In this document: in pieces, positions 30,001 to 38,518 of the stretch | How the letters are laid out: each line of letters begins with the position of its first letter | How positions within the stretch are numbered: the first letter of the stretch is position 1 | Source of the DNA: Bradyrhizobium tropiciagri | GTDB taxonomy: Bacteria > Pseudomonadota > Alphaproteobacteria > Rhizobiales > Xanthobacteraceae | NCBI RefSeq assembly: GCF_018130505.1 | Contig: NZ_JAFCKH010000001.1 | Coordinates: forward strand, 372,001-436,000 | DNA: 64,000 nt | Direction: 5' to 3' | Translations under genes and position numbers: made by a program | The notes under the pieces: model-generated | Told to the model about the DNA's origin: nothing | Database searches by the model: none | The model's input: the letters and a program-made list of their open reading frames with translations, nothing else

Positions 30001-30306
30001 GATGAAGCGCTTGAAGTCCTTCATCGTCCCGAAATCGGGATTGATGTCGCCGTAGTCGGCGATGTCGTAGCCGTCATCGCGGCCGGGCGAAGGGTAGAAC
30101 GGCAGCAGCCACAGCGTAGTGACGCCGAGCTCCTGCAGATAGCCGAGCTTCTCGGTCAGGCCCGCGAAGTCGCCGATGCCGTCATTGTTGCTGTCGGCGA
30201 ACGCCTTGACGTGCAGCTGGTAGATGATCGCGTCCTTGTACCACAGCTTGTCGGTGGCCTCGGTCGCGACCTTCTGCTTGATGTCGATGGAGGAGAATAC
30301 GTTCAT
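27001..30306 (-). CDS. treS: Trehalose synthase / maltokinase fusion
   Basis: 1101 residues. Residues about 20-560 are trehalose synthase (GH13_16): nucleophile Asp218 in [10 protein letters not shown], acid Glu260 in LLAEANQW, Asp326 in RNHDELTLE. The rest is a maltokinase of the aminoglycoside-phosphotransferase fold, with catalytic loop [10 protein letters not shown] near residue 945 and [11 protein letters not shown]. TreS interconverts trehalose and maltose; the kinase half makes maltose-1-phosphate, the substrate of GlgE encoded just upstream. Fusion channels both steps in one polypeptide. Start overlaps the glgE stop by four bases. Confidence 0.97.
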   Translation of the reverse strand: MNVFSSIDIKQKVATEATDKLWYKDAIIYQLHVKAFADSNNDGIGDFAGLTEKLGYLQELGVTTLWLLPFYPSPGRDDGYDIADYGDINPDFGTMKDFKRFIQEAKKRGLRVITELVVNHTSDQHAWFKRARRSPPNSSARSWYVWSDTDQKYLDTRIIFTDTEKSNWTWDPEAGQFYWHRFFSHQPDLNFDNPRVVRAIVQVMKRWLDTGVDGFRLDAIPYLCERDGTNNENLPETHAIIKRLRQELDAYAKDKVLLAEANQWPEDVQEYFGHGDECHMAYHFPLMPRIYMAIAQEDRFPITDILRQTPDIPAACQWALFLRNHDELTLEMVTDVERDYLWSTYANDPRARINVGIRRRLAPLMDNDRRKIELMNSLLLSFPGTPIIYYGDEIGMGDNIYLGDRNGVRTPMQWSPDRNGGFSRSDPARLYAPMIMDPVYGYEAVNVEAQSRSLSSLLSATKRLIAVRKSTLAFGRGTMTFIRPENRSVLAYVRQYNGEVILCVANLSRSAQATQLDLSAFKDRIPLEMLGRTRFPAIGELPYMITLAPYGFYWFQLQERDKSEPVTPRAVPEFETLVVPMNSTWTSLARERGMFEHDVLPGHLSRCRWYPEHSPKAIKPTLVSAVPFCDIGDNRPWLIFFETTERGTTSRYVLPMQIEWVRFDRERYNPRAFAAVRQGAREGTLLDVATDQIFTGLFLRNLRENLVVDEGEQGLKLEFKPTSRFSDKPVRQPERIRVFENDQPHSTALVDNEYVTKIFRKLEVGINPEIEICRFLTEVVNFPNSPALLGTAELVEGDKRSAIAVLHAMVVNQGDLWTVAASYLDRLVEKQRLLAASEEPRENGDQSGYLRHLSHAGKRLAELHIALASKGDLPDFAPEPTRPEDLQRWNDEIMARAERVFDTLKQRRDTLKEGEALLADELLARHDMLPERLKALLPRETDGFNIRHHGDLHLGQFLVVKDDIFIIDFDGGPGRTIAERRRKAPAARDVAGLLRSIDYAATAALERTLKVAPDESGRLSLALAEWRDHAADTFLAAYRETMAGQRLWPADARAAERLLSLFLLEKAFYEVEYELANRPDWLRVPLTGLLRILAQQPHEVA

Positions 30307-32255
30307 GACGGCTCCCTCGAGGCCTCACAGCGCAACAGCAGCGCGGGATCGCGCTCGGGATCGATGCGCAGGCGCAGGCCTCCCCATTCGAGTGCGTGGC
30401 GTTCGCCGCTGACGAGATCCTCCACCGCCGCGACGGGACGATCGTCGATCTGGATGTCGCCGAGCGGCAGCCAGACGTCGCGCGCCTCGGGCGACAATGC
30501 GATGATGGCCGCGACCACATTGGTCCGGTCGGCCGATTGCTTGACGAAGCCAATCAAATTGCCGTCCTCAATGCCGATAAAGCGCAAACCCGCCGTCTGT
30601 TGCAACGCCGAATTGCCGCGCCTGATCCGGTTGAGCGCGGCGATATAGGGCTTGATGTTCCCGGAGCTGTTCCAGTCCCGGACCTTGATCTGGTATTTTT
30701 CGGAATCGGCATATTCCTCCCGGCCTGGGATCGGGGCATGCTCCAATAGCTCGAAGCCACTATAGATACCGTAATTGCTCGACAGCGTCGCGGCCAGTGC
30801 GAGACGCGATTTGAACATCCAGGGTGCGCCGCCCTGCAGATGAAAGGGCAGGATGTCTGGCGTGTTGACGAAGAAATTCGGCCGAAAGAAGTCACGTTCG
30901 GGATAGCCGATCAACTCGCCGAGATATTGCTCGAGCTCGAAGCGCTGCGTGCGCCAGGTGAAATAGCTGGTGGATTGCGAGAAGCCGAGCTTGGCGAGCC
31001 CCTTCATCAGCTTCGGCCGCACGAAGGCTTCCGCCAGGAACACGACATCCGCGTCGTGGCGCTGCACCTCCCGGATCAACCATTCCCAGAACGGCAGCGG
31101 CCTGGTGTGCGGATTGTCGACCCGGAAAATCCTGACGCCCTGCTCGACCCAGAACAGCACGATGTCGCGCAGCGCCTGCCACAGCGCGCCGGCCTGCTCG
31201 CAGCTGAAGTCCGGGTTGACGACATCGTCCCAGCGCTGCGGCGGATGCTCGGCCGGTCGCATCGAGCCGTCGGGGCGCCGCCTGAACCACTCCGGATGCT
31301 GCTTCAGCCACGGATGATCCGGCGAGCATTGCACCGCGAAGTCGAGCGCGATCTCCATGCCATGGGTGTGGCAGGCGGCGACGAAAGCACGAAAGTCGTC
31401 GAGCGTGCCGAGCTGCGGATGCACGGCGTCGTGGCCGCCTTCGGCCGCGCCGATCGCATAGGGGCTGCCGGGATCGCCGGGCTGCGCGATCGCCGCATTG
31501 TTACGGCCCTTGCGGTGGGTCTGTCCGATCGGATGGATCGGCGCCAGCAGCACGACGTCAAAACCCATTGCCGCGATGTCAGGCAGCCGCGCGATGCAAT
31601 CGCCGAAGCTCGCATGCTGGCCCGGCACCTTGCCCTGGCTGCGCGGAAACATCTGATACCAGGCGCTGCAGCGCGCCCGCGGCCGCTCGGCGACCAGCGC
31701 AAACAGCTGCGAGCGCGTCAGGTCGCGGCGAAACTGGCTGCCCGCCATCGCCGTCTGCAGTTCCGGCGCCAGCAGCGCACCGGCCTCGCCGGTCTGCAGA
31801 TAGATCTCGCACTGCCTGATGATTACGGCCGCGGCCGCCGGGCCGCCGGCCTGCGCCTGGGTCAGCATGCCGGCGCCTTCGATCGCGTCCAGCGTGTGGT
31901 CGGCGCCGTCTTTCTGCTTCTGCTCGAAGCGATGCCGCCAGCTGGCGAACTCGTCGGTCCAGGCCTCGATCGCGTAGGCGTAGCGGCCGGGGCGGTCGGG
32001 CACGAAACTGCCGGTCCAGCGGTCGTCGCTGTGCAAGGTCATCGGCGCATGTTGCCATTCGCCGCCATCCTCGTGCCGCCATGCCAGCGCGGCCGATATC
32101 ACGTCATGTCCGTCGCGATAGATGTCGGCCCACACCTCGACGGGTTCACCCGCGATGCGCTTGACCGGGAAGCGGCCGCCATCGACCGACGGGTAAACGT
32201 CAGTGATATGAAAAGTGCCGCTGGCACTCTCGACAGGTCGGGCGGTTTTGTTCAC
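30303..32255 (-). CDS. glgE: GlgE, alpha-1,4-glucan:maltose-1-phosphate maltosyltransferase
   Basis: 650 residues from a GTG at 32255 (VNKTARPVESASGTFHITDV). Longer in-frame starts to 32525 add an unrelated, low-complexity stretch that crosses the promoter region, so I reject them. A TTG at 32273 is the alternative. GH13_3 features: nucleophile Asp380 in FRVDNPHTRPLPFW and acid Glu409 in FLAEAF, spaced as in characterised GlgE. It adds maltosyl units from maltose-1-phosphate to alpha-glucan. First gene of the operon glgE-treS-glgB-glgX-treZ-treY. Confidence 0.94.
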   Translation of the reverse strand: MNKTARPVESASGTFHITDVYPSVDGGRFPVKRIAGEPVEVWADIYRDGHDVISAALAWRHEDGGEWQHAPMTLHSDDRWTGSFVPDRPGRYAYAIEAWTDEFASWRHRFEQKQKDGADHTLDAIEGAGMLTQAQAGGPAAAAVIIRQCEIYLQTGEAGALLAPELQTAMAGSQFRRDLTRSQLFALVAERPRARCSAWYQMFPRSQGKVPGQHASFGDCIARLPDIAAMGFDVVLLAPIHPIGQTHRKGRNNAAIAQPGDPGSPYAIGAAEGGHDAVHPQLGTLDDFRAFVAACHTHGMEIALDFAVQCSPDHPWLKQHPEWFRRRPDGSMRPAEHPPQRWDDVVNPDFSCEQAGALWQALRDIVLFWVEQGVRIFRVDNPHTRPLPFWEWLIREVQRHDADVVFLAEAFVRPKLMKGLAKLGFSQSTSYFTWRTQRFELEQYLGELIGYPERDFFRPNFFVNTPDILPFHLQGGAPWMFKSRLALAATLSSNYGIYSGFELLEHAPIPGREEYADSEKYQIKVRDWNSSGNIKPYIAALNRIRRGNSALQQTAGLRFIGIEDGNLIGFVKQSADRTNVVAAIIALSPEARDVWLPLGDIQIDDRPVAAVEDLVSGERHALEWGGLRLRIDPERDPALLLRCEASREPS

Positions 32256-32345
32256 GGTGATGCCGCCATTCAAGATGCAAAGGCCGTCCCGGCGGCGGGA
32301 AGGAGGCGCGCCAGACCCATATAGTAAGCCACTTGCCGGGCAATG

Positions 32346-32360
32346 GTTCCCGGCGGGAAC
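32346..32360. promoter_or_regulatory. Back-to-back GGAAC palindrome between glgE and malQ
   Basis: GTTCCC-GGC-GGGAAC is a perfect 6+3+6 inverted repeat that places a GGAAC box on each strand. The plus-strand box belongs to the malQ motif at 32356-32380. The minus-strand box points to glgE, but its -10 position reads GCTT (spacing 16) or CTTA (spacing 17), so a functional EcfG promoter there is doubtful. Confidence 0.4.
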
Positions 32361-32380
32361 GCCGGATAGGGTAGAGCGTT
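32356..32380 (+). promoter_or_regulatory. Candidate EcfG (general stress) promoter of malQ
   Basis: GGAAC (32356-32360), 16 bases, CGTT (32377-32380): an exact match to the alphaproteobacterial EcfG consensus, 79 bp before the malQ ATG. A small inverted repeat GTTGA-CCA-TCAAC overlaps its -10 end (32378-32390). Confidence 0.65.
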
Positions 32381-32459
32381 GACCATCAACTATCCCTTTC
32401 CCGTATCTGAACAATTTAGCAGCGGGTCGTAATACCGTTGCAAGCCAGCAGCGTGCCGC

Positions 32460-34412
32460 ATGGACCTTTACGCCAAAGCCAAGACCCTGGGTATCCAGAC
32501 CGAGTATATCGACGGCAGCGGTCACTTGCGTGTGACAACCCCCGAGGCGCTCTCGGCGATCCTCGACGCGCTGCCGCCGGAGACGCCGCGGCGGATCGTC
32601 GCCGATCCGGTCGTCGTCAGGGCCGGCCGCGCCGCCGCGACCGCGCTATCGGAGGCCGCCCGGCTTCCGGTGCAATGGAGGATCAGACACGGCTCCAGCC
32701 TGCTGGCGCAGGGCGAGGCGCACGAGCGCAATGTGGCGTGGCCGTCCGGACTGCCCGAGGGCGTGCATCGGTTGCAGGTCACGGACGCATCAGGCGCAAG
32801 CGAGGAACTGCCGCTGCTGGTTGCACCGCAGGGCGCGTTCGGCGGCGAGTTCGACCGCTGCTGGGTGATCGCGGTGCAGCTCTACGGCGTGCGCTCCGCG
32901 CGCAACTGGGGCATCGGCGATTTCACCGATCTGCAGGGTCTGATCGATTTCGCGCATCATCTCGGCGCCGACGGCATCGGGCTCAATCCGCTGCACGCGC
33001 TGTTCGACGACCGGCCCGGCGATTGCAGCCCGTACTCGCCGAACAGCCGGCTGTTCCTCAACGCGCTCTATATCGACGTCGAGAAGATTCCCGAATTCAG
33101 GATCGATGCCGAGACGCAAGGCGCGCTGACGCAGCTGCGCACCCACGACATGGTGGACTACGTCGCCGTCGCCGGCTTGAAATGGCAAGCGCTGCGCGCG
33201 GCGTTCGCGGCCTTCAAGGCCAATCCCGGCCTCGGCCGCTGGCAGGATTTCGAAGCCTATCGCAGCGAGCATGGCGCGCTGCTGTCGCGCTTCGCCTGCT
33301 TCGAGACGATGCGACACAAGTTCAACGCGCCGTGGTGGGAATGGCCGGACGAATGGCGGCAGCCCGACGATGCGGCCTGTGCCAGGCTGCGCCGGGCGCG
33401 CGACAGCGCCGCCGAGATCGAGTTCGTCGAATTCGTGCAATGGACCGCCGACCGCCAGCTCGCCGCCTGCCAGGCGCTCGCGCACAAGCTCGGCATGCGG
33501 GTCGGGCTTTATCTCGACGTCGCCGTCGGGGTGCAGTCGGACGGCTTCGATGCCTGGAACGAGCAGACCGCGATCTCACGCCAGCTTGGCGTCGGCGCGC
33601 CGCCGGATCCGCTCAACACTGCCGGGCAGGACTGGGGACTCGCCGGCTTCAACGCTGCGGGGCTGGAGCTGCGTCTGTTCGAACCGTTCAGGCAGATGCT
33701 GCGCGCCTCGATGCGCCATGCCGGCGCGATCAGGCTCGATCATGCCTTCGGATTGAAGCGGCTGTACCTCGTGCCGCGCGGCTTCGGCCCGGCCAACGGC
33801 GCCTATGTGCTGATGCCGTTCGAGGCGCTGCTGGCGGCCACCGCGCAGGAGAGTGTCGCGAGCCGCTGCGTCGTGATCGGCGAGGATCTCGGCACCGTGC
33901 CCGAGGGCTTTCGCGAGCAGATGAACGGCTGGGGCATCTGGTCCTATCTCGTGATGATGTTCGAGCATGACGGCCAGGGCGTGTTCTACAACGCCGATCA
34001 CTACCTCACCGACGCGCTCGTCACCTTCAACACCCACGATCTCTCGACCTATGCCGGCTGGCGCTCATTCAGCGACCTCAAGACCAAGCGTGCGCTCGGG
34101 ATCGATCCCGGCGAGACCGACGAAGGACGCTGGCACGCGCTCGGTCAGCTCGACGAGGTGCTGCGCCGCCACGACATCCACGGGCACGACCTCTATTCGG
34201 TGGTGAGCTTCCTGGCGCGGACGAAGTCGCGGATGATGGTGGTGTCGACGGAGGACCTGCTCGGCCTGGTCGACCAGCCCAACATTCCCGGCACCGTCCA
34301 TGAGCATCCGAACTGGAAACGGCGGCTTCCGGTCTCGCTCGAGCATCTGTCGTCGGCGATCGACGTCGAGGCGCTCAAGCGGGCGACCCGCGAGCGGTCG
34401 CGCGGCGGCTGA
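32460..34412 (+). CDS. malQ: MalQ, 4-alpha-glucanotransferase
   Basis: 650 residues, GH77. An N-terminal beta region (about 1-130) precedes the barrel. Motifs: LYGVRSARNWGIGDFTDL, NPLHALF with SPYSPNSRLFLNALY, IRLDHAFGLKR (nucleophile Asp), VVIGEDLGTVPEGF (acid Glu) and FNTHDLSTYAGW. It transfers alpha-1,4-glucan segments between maltodextrins. It opposes the glgE operon across a 204-bp divergent region and is followed 14 bp later by a GH15 gene, so it likely trims and rearranges glucan made or released by that operon. Confidence 0.95.
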   Translation: MDLYAKAKTLGIQTEYIDGSGHLRVTTPEALSAILDALPPETPRRIVADPVVVRAGRAAATALSEAARLPVQWRIRHGSSLLAQGEAHERNVAWPSGLPEGVHRLQVTDASGASEELPLLVAPQGAFGGEFDRCWVIAVQLYGVRSARNWGIGDFTDLQGLIDFAHHLGADGIGLNPLHALFDDRPGDCSPYSPNSRLFLNALYIDVEKIPEFRIDAETQGALTQLRTHDMVDYVAVAGLKWQALRAAFAAFKANPGLGRWQDFEAYRSEHGALLSRFACFETMRHKFNAPWWEWPDEWRQPDDAACARLRRARDSAAEIEFVEFVQWTADRQLAACQALAHKLGMRVGLYLDVAVGVQSDGFDAWNEQTAISRQLGVGAPPDPLNTAGQDWGLAGFNAAGLELRLFEPFRQMLRASMRHAGAIRLDHAFGLKRLYLVPRGFGPANGAYVLMPFEALLAATAQESVASRCVVIGEDLGTVPEGFREQMNGWGIWSYLVMMFEHDGQGVFYNADHYLTDALVTFNTHDLSTYAGWRSFSDLKTKRALGIDPGETDEGRWHALGQLDEVLRRHDIHGHDLYSVVSFLARTKSRMMVVSTEDLLGLVDQPNIPGTVHEHPNWKRRLPVSLEHLSSAIDVEALKRATRERSRGG

Positions 34413-34426
34413 TCCGGAGCGCGGTC

Positions 34427-36235
34427 TTGGCCTTGCGCATCGAAGACTACGGACTGATCGGCGATTGCGAGACCGCGGCGCTGGTCGGCCGCGACGGTTC
34501 GATCGACTGGCTGTGCTGGCCGGCCTTCGATTCCGATGCGTGCTTCGCGGCGCTGCTCGGCACAACCAGGAACGGCCGCTGGTTGATCGCGCCCGCCGAT
34601 GAGATCACCGCAACGTCGCGCCGCTATTGGGACGACACGCTGATCCTCGAGACGCGGTTCGAGACCGCTGGCGGCGTCGTGGCCTTGATCGACTTCATGC
34701 CGCCGCGCGGCAACGCCTCCGACGTCGTGCGCCTCGTGCGCGGCGTCAGCGGTCGGGTCAGGATGCACATGGAGCTGGTGCTCCGCTTCGGCTTCGGCGT
34801 CGACATTCCCTGGGTGAAGAAAAATCCTGACGGCGACGGGCTGCTGGCGATCGCCGGCCAGGACATGACCGTGCTGCGCACGCCGGTCGAGACCCGCGGC
34901 AAGGACCTGACCACGATTGCCGATTTCGAGGTCGGCGCGGGCGAGACGGTGCCGTTCGTGCTGACCTACGGTGCGTCGTATTCGCCGGTGCCGGCGCCGA
35001 TCGATCCCGAGGCGGCGCTCAAGGACACCGAGGAATACTGGAAGGAATGGTGCAGCCGCTCGACCTATGAGGACGGCTACAAGCGCGACCTCGTGATGCG
35101 CTCGCTGATCACGCTGAAGGCGCTGACATTCCGGCCGACCGGCGGCATCGTCGCGGCGCCCACCACCTCATTGCCGGAGAAGCTCGGCGGGGCGCGCAAC
35201 TGGGACTACCGGTTCTGCTGGCTGCGCGACGCCACCTTCACGCTGCTGGCGCTGATGAACTCCGGCTACAAGGACGAGGCGGCGGCCTGGCATAACTGGC
35301 TGCTGCGCGCGGCGGCCGGCGCGCCGGCCAACATGCAGATCATGTACGGCATCCTGGGCCAGCGGCGCCTGCTCGAATGGGAGGCCGGATGGCTGCCCGG
35401 CTATGAAGGCGCGCAGCCGGTACGCGTCGGCAATGCGGCGCATGCGCAGCTGCAGCTCGACGTCTATGGCGAACTGATCGACGCCTTCCACCAGTCGCGG
35501 ATGGCCGAGCTGAAGCTCGACGAGGAGAACTGGTCGCTGGAGTGCACCGTCGTCAACCATCTTGCCGAGGTCTGGGACAGACCGGACCACGGCATCTGGG
35601 AACGCCGCGGCATGCCCCGGCACTACGTGTTCTCCAAGGTGATGTGCTGGGTGGCCTTCGACCGCGCCATCAAGAGCGCGGAACGGTTCGGCTTCAAGGC
35701 GCCGCTGGTCAAATGGCGGGTGATCCGCGACGCCATTCATCGCGACGTCTGCCACAGCGGCTTCGACGCGGAGCTGAACAGCTTCGTCGAGAGCTACGGC
35801 TCGAAGCTGCTCGACGCCAGCCTGCTGCTGCTGCCATCGGTCGGCTTCCTGCGGCCGACCGATCCGCGCATCCGCGGCACGATCGATGCGGTCGAGCGGC
35901 ACATGATGCGCGACGGCTTCGTGCTGCGCCACGACCCGCGCGAGGTGTCGGACGAGACCCAGCCGATCGAGGGCGCATTCCTGGCCTGCAGCCTGTGGCT
36001 CGCCGATGCCTATGTGCTGGCCGGCGATGTCGACAAGGCCCAGGTCATGTTCGACCGCGTGGTGGCGGTCGCCAACGATCTCGGCCTGCTGGCGGAGGAG
36101 TTCGACTCCGGCGCGGGCCGGCAGACCGGCAACTTCCCGCAGGCGCTGACCCACATCGCGCTGATCAACACCGCACACAATCTCAGTGCGGCGAGGGCCG
36201 AGGCAGAGAAGCCTGCGGTGCAGCGGTCGACATAG
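34427..36235 (+). CDS. GH15 family glucosidase (glucoamylase- or trehalase-like)
   Basis: 602 residues from a TTG start (MALRIEDYGLIGDC) with GGAG six bases upstream. The first 200 residues are a beta domain (GRDGSIDWLCWPAFDSDACF). The (alpha/alpha)6 barrel follows with GGARNWDYRFCWLRDATFTL and, near the end, LLAEEFDSGAGRQTGNFPQA. In this subfamily some members are glucoamylases or glucodextranases and some, as in mycobacteria, are trehalases. Context among trehalose genes makes trehalase plausible. The sequence alone does not decide. No signal peptide, so it acts in the cytoplasm. Confidence 0.9.
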   Translation: MALRIEDYGLIGDCETAALVGRDGSIDWLCWPAFDSDACFAALLGTTRNGRWLIAPADEITATSRRYWDDTLILETRFETAGGVVALIDFMPPRGNASDVVRLVRGVSGRVRMHMELVLRFGFGVDIPWVKKNPDGDGLLAIAGQDMTVLRTPVETRGKDLTTIADFEVGAGETVPFVLTYGASYSPVPAPIDPEAALKDTEEYWKEWCSRSTYEDGYKRDLVMRSLITLKALTFRPTGGIVAAPTTSLPEKLGGARNWDYRFCWLRDATFTLLALMNSGYKDEAAAWHNWLLRAAAGAPANMQIMYGILGQRRLLEWEAGWLPGYEGAQPVRVGNAAHAQLQLDVYGELIDAFHQSRMAELKLDEENWSLECTVVNHLAEVWDRPDHGIWERRGMPRHYVFSKVMCWVAFDRAIKSAERFGFKAPLVKWRVIRDAIHRDVCHSGFDAELNSFVESYGSKLLDASLLLLPSVGFLRPTDPRIRGTIDAVERHMMRDGFVLRHDPREVSDETQPIEGAFLACSLWLADAYVLAGDVDKAQVMFDRVVAVANDLGLLAEEFDSGAGRQTGNFPQALTHIALINTAHNLSAARAEAEKPAVQRST

Positions 36236-36296
36236 GCGATCGGCTCCGACTCGCGCCTCCGCAGAGGCCGCGCGATCTTGGAATAATCCCCCACGC

Positions 36297-36418
36297 GTCG
36301 TCCCGGCGAAAGCCGGGACCCATAACCACAGGATCAGGTTGTTGAACCAAGCTGTGGCCCCAGCGTCGCGCAACAATGACCTTCGGTGGTTATGGGTCCC
36401 GGCCTTCGCCGGGACGAC
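36297..36418. repeat. Palindromic repeat family D
   Basis: Left end GTCGTCCCGGCGAAAGCCGG, right end CGGCCTTCGCCGGGACGAC. GACCCATAACCAC on the left pairs with GTGGTTATGGGTC on the right. It stands between convergent GH15 and HAD genes. The strong GC stems could end transcription from both sides. Confidence 0.9.
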
Positions 36419-36446
36419 ACTGTCGTTCTGCTTGTGGAATCCTGCC

Positions 36447-37250
36447 TCAGCGGAACTGCAGCACCGTCTCCATCGCGCGCGCGAAACCGTCATTCGCGTT
36501 GCTCTCGGTGACGTTGGTGGCACGGGCCTTCACGTCGTCGCTGGCATTGCCCATCGCGAACGACACGCCGCTCTTGGCGAACATCGGCAGGTCGTTCTGC
36601 ATGTCGCCGATCGTTGCGACGTTCTCCAGCGCCACGCCGAGACGCTTCGCGATCGCCGCGACGAAGGTACCCTTGTCGTGGCCGGGCGGCGTGACGTCGA
36701 GATAGTAGGTCTGCGAGCGGACCGCGATCGCATCGTGGCCGACCACCTGCTGCATCTCTTTCTCGCAGCGCTGCAGCAACGCCGCGTCCGAGCTGGCGCC
36801 GACGATCTTGCAGGCCTGGTCGAGATAGGGTGCGAAATCCGGCACGATGGTCGGATCGTGCTTGATGGTGTGCTGCTCGTGCGCGGTGTACTCGCCGTCG
36901 GGATTTCGCGTCAGCCAGCGGTCGTTGGTGAACAGCCAGATGTCGACGCCGTAGTCGCGCAGCAGGTCGACGCTGCGCTTGGCCGTGGCGGCCGGGATCA
37001 GATGCTGCTCCAGCGGCTTCAATTGCGGATCGACGATCGAGGAGCCGTTGAAGGCGCCGATCGGCTGCGTGATCGCGAGCGGCGCGACCAGGAAACCCAT
37101 GCCGATCGTCGGCCGGCTGGAGACGACGGTGAATCCGATCCCGGCCTCGTGCAGCCCGTGCACCGCCGCCTTGGCGTCCTCGGTCAGGATCTTGTCCTTG
37201 GTCAGGAGCGTGCCGTCGACATCGGAGACGACAAGGGCGATGCGGGTCAT
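36447..37250 (-). CDS. Cof-type HAD-IIB sugar-phosphate phosphatase
   Basis: 267 residues. HAD motif I VSDVDGTLL, the C2B cap in the middle, motif IV region NVATIGDMQNDLPMF. HAD-IIB Cof proteins dephosphorylate small sugar phosphates or cofactors; the substrate is not evident. Its ATG overlaps the gntK stop by four bases, making it the last gene of the pentose-phosphate/gluconate operon and suggesting a metabolite of that pathway as substrate. Confidence 0.88.
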   Translation of the reverse strand: MTRIALVVSDVDGTLLTKDKILTEDAKAAVHGLHEAGIGFTVVSSRPTIGMGFLVAPLAITQPIGAFNGSSIVDPQLKPLEQHLIPAATAKRSVDLLRDYGVDIWLFTNDRWLTRNPDGEYTAHEQHTIKHDPTIVPDFAPYLDQACKIVGASSDAALLQRCEKEMQQVVGHDAIAVRSQTYYLDVTPPGHDKGTFVAAIAKRLGVALENVATIGDMQNDLPMFAKSGVSFAMGNASDDVKARATNVTESNANDGFARAMETVLQFR

Positions 37251-37777
37251 GGGCGGTCCAGTTTCAGTTGGCTGACAATGTCTTCGACGATGGCCTCGAC
37301 GCTGCGGTCGATGGCGACGTTGATCGGGCGCTCCTCCGCGGCCGGCGGCTCCAGCGTCCCGAACTGGCTGGTGAGCAGCCCCGGCGGCATGAAGTGGCCC
37401 TTACGCATCGCCAGACGCGTTGCGATCAGCTCCTGCGTGCCGTCGAGGAAGACGAGGCGCACGTCCGCGCGGCCATGGACCAGGATGTCGCGATAGCTGC
37501 GCTTCAGCGCCGAGCAGGCGATCACCGCGCGCTCGCCGGCGGCGCAGGTGCGGTCGATCTCGCCGGCGATCGCCTTGAGCCAAGGCCAGCGGTCCTCGTC
37601 GGTGAGCGGCTGGCCCGAATGCATCTTTGCGACATTGCTCGGCGGATGGAAGCTGTCGCCGTCCTCAAAGCGCCAGCCGATCCGGATCGCGAGCCGTTCG
37701 GCGATGGTGCTCTTGCCCGAGCCGGAGACGCCCATCACCACCAGCGCGCAGGCGTTGTCGCGTTCAGCCACGAACAT
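37247..37777 (-). CDS. gntK: Gluconokinase
   Basis: 176 residues. P-loop GVSGSGKST (about residues 18-26), then FEDGDSFHPPSNVAKMHSGQPLTDEDRWPW typical of GntK, quoted here as separate conserved blocks DGDSFHP and PLTDEDRWPWL. It phosphorylates gluconate to 6-phosphogluconate, feeding the products of pgl and gnd. Its start overlaps the end of pgl by 14 bp. Confidence 0.94.
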   Translation of the reverse strand: MFVAERDNACALVVMGVSGSGKSTIAERLAIRIGWRFEDGDSFHPPSNVAKMHSGQPLTDEDRWPWLKAIAGEIDRTCAAGERAVIACSALKRSYRDILVHGRADVRLVFLDGTQELIATRLAMRKGHFMPPGLLTSQFGTLEPPAAEERPINVAIDRSVEAIVEDIVSQLKLDRP

Positions 37778-38516
37778 CCTCCGGCAGCGCGGCCTGATCG
37801 ACCAGCCAGACGGTTTCGTTCAGCGATCGCGCGCGGTTCGCCGGCAGGTCCTCGCCGGCAAACAGCCGGCTCAGGATCGCGCGTTTGTTCTCGCCCGCGA
37901 TCTCGAACAGCATCTCGCGGCAGGAGGCGAGCGTCGGCAAGGTCAGCGTGACGCGCGGTACGAACGGCTCGACATTGGCCTTGGGCACGCCGACCACCCA
38001 GCGTGCGGTCTCCTCGACAGCGGGAAAACCGGGGAACAGCGAGGCGGTGTGGCCATCGGGGCCGACGCCCATCAGCACCAGATCGAACAACGGGCGCGCG
38101 GGGTCGAGCTGTTCGGCGCCGTAGAACGCCATCAGCTCGTTCTCATAGAGGGCGGCACTGACGTCGGGATCATTGAGGTCGGCGGTGTCGGTCGCAATCG
38201 GATGGACGTTGGCGGCCGGTGCGCAACGGTCGAGAAACGCCTGGCGCGCCATGCTCATATTGTGCAGCGGATCCTTGCGCGGCACCAGGCGCTCATCGCC
38301 GATGAACCAGTCGACGCGGTCCCAGGGAATCCGGCCGCGATACTCCGGCGTCGCCAGCAGTTGGTACAGCGCCTTCGGACTGGAGCCGCCGGTGAGGCAG
38401 ACCGCGATCCGGCCCTCGTTGCCGGCGATCCGCGCGATCAGGCGCTCGGCCGCGGCCTTCGCCATCGCCGCCGGATCGGCGACGGTGATGATCCTGCGCT
38501 GGTCGCTCCCGGCCAT
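37764..38516 (-). CDS. pgl: 6-phosphogluconolactonase
   Basis: 250 residues from the ATG MAGSDQRRIITVADP. Motifs TGGSSPKALYQLLA, WFIGDERLVP and MGVGPDGHTASLFPG define the DevB/Pgl type. It hydrolyses 6-phosphogluconolactone from Zwf. The start is set by the end of zwf two bases upstream; longer in-frame extensions run inside zwf and are rejected. Confidence 0.95.
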   Translation of the reverse strand: MAGSDQRRIITVADPAAMAKAAAERLIARIAGNEGRIAVCLTGGSSPKALYQLLATPEYRGRIPWDRVDWFIGDERLVPRKDPLHNMSMARQAFLDRCAPAANVHPIATDTADLNDPDVSAALYENELMAFYGAEQLDPARPLFDLVLMGVGPDGHTASLFPGFPAVEETARWVVGVPKANVEPFVPRVTLTLPTLASCREMLFEIAGENKRAILSRLFAGEDLPANRARSLNETVWLVDQAALPEDVRG

Positions 38517-38518
38517 GC

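Noticed and set aside
32256-32525. Longer N-terminus for GlgE
   Set aside because: It would overlap the malQ start and cover the divergent promoter region; the sequence is not GlgE-like.
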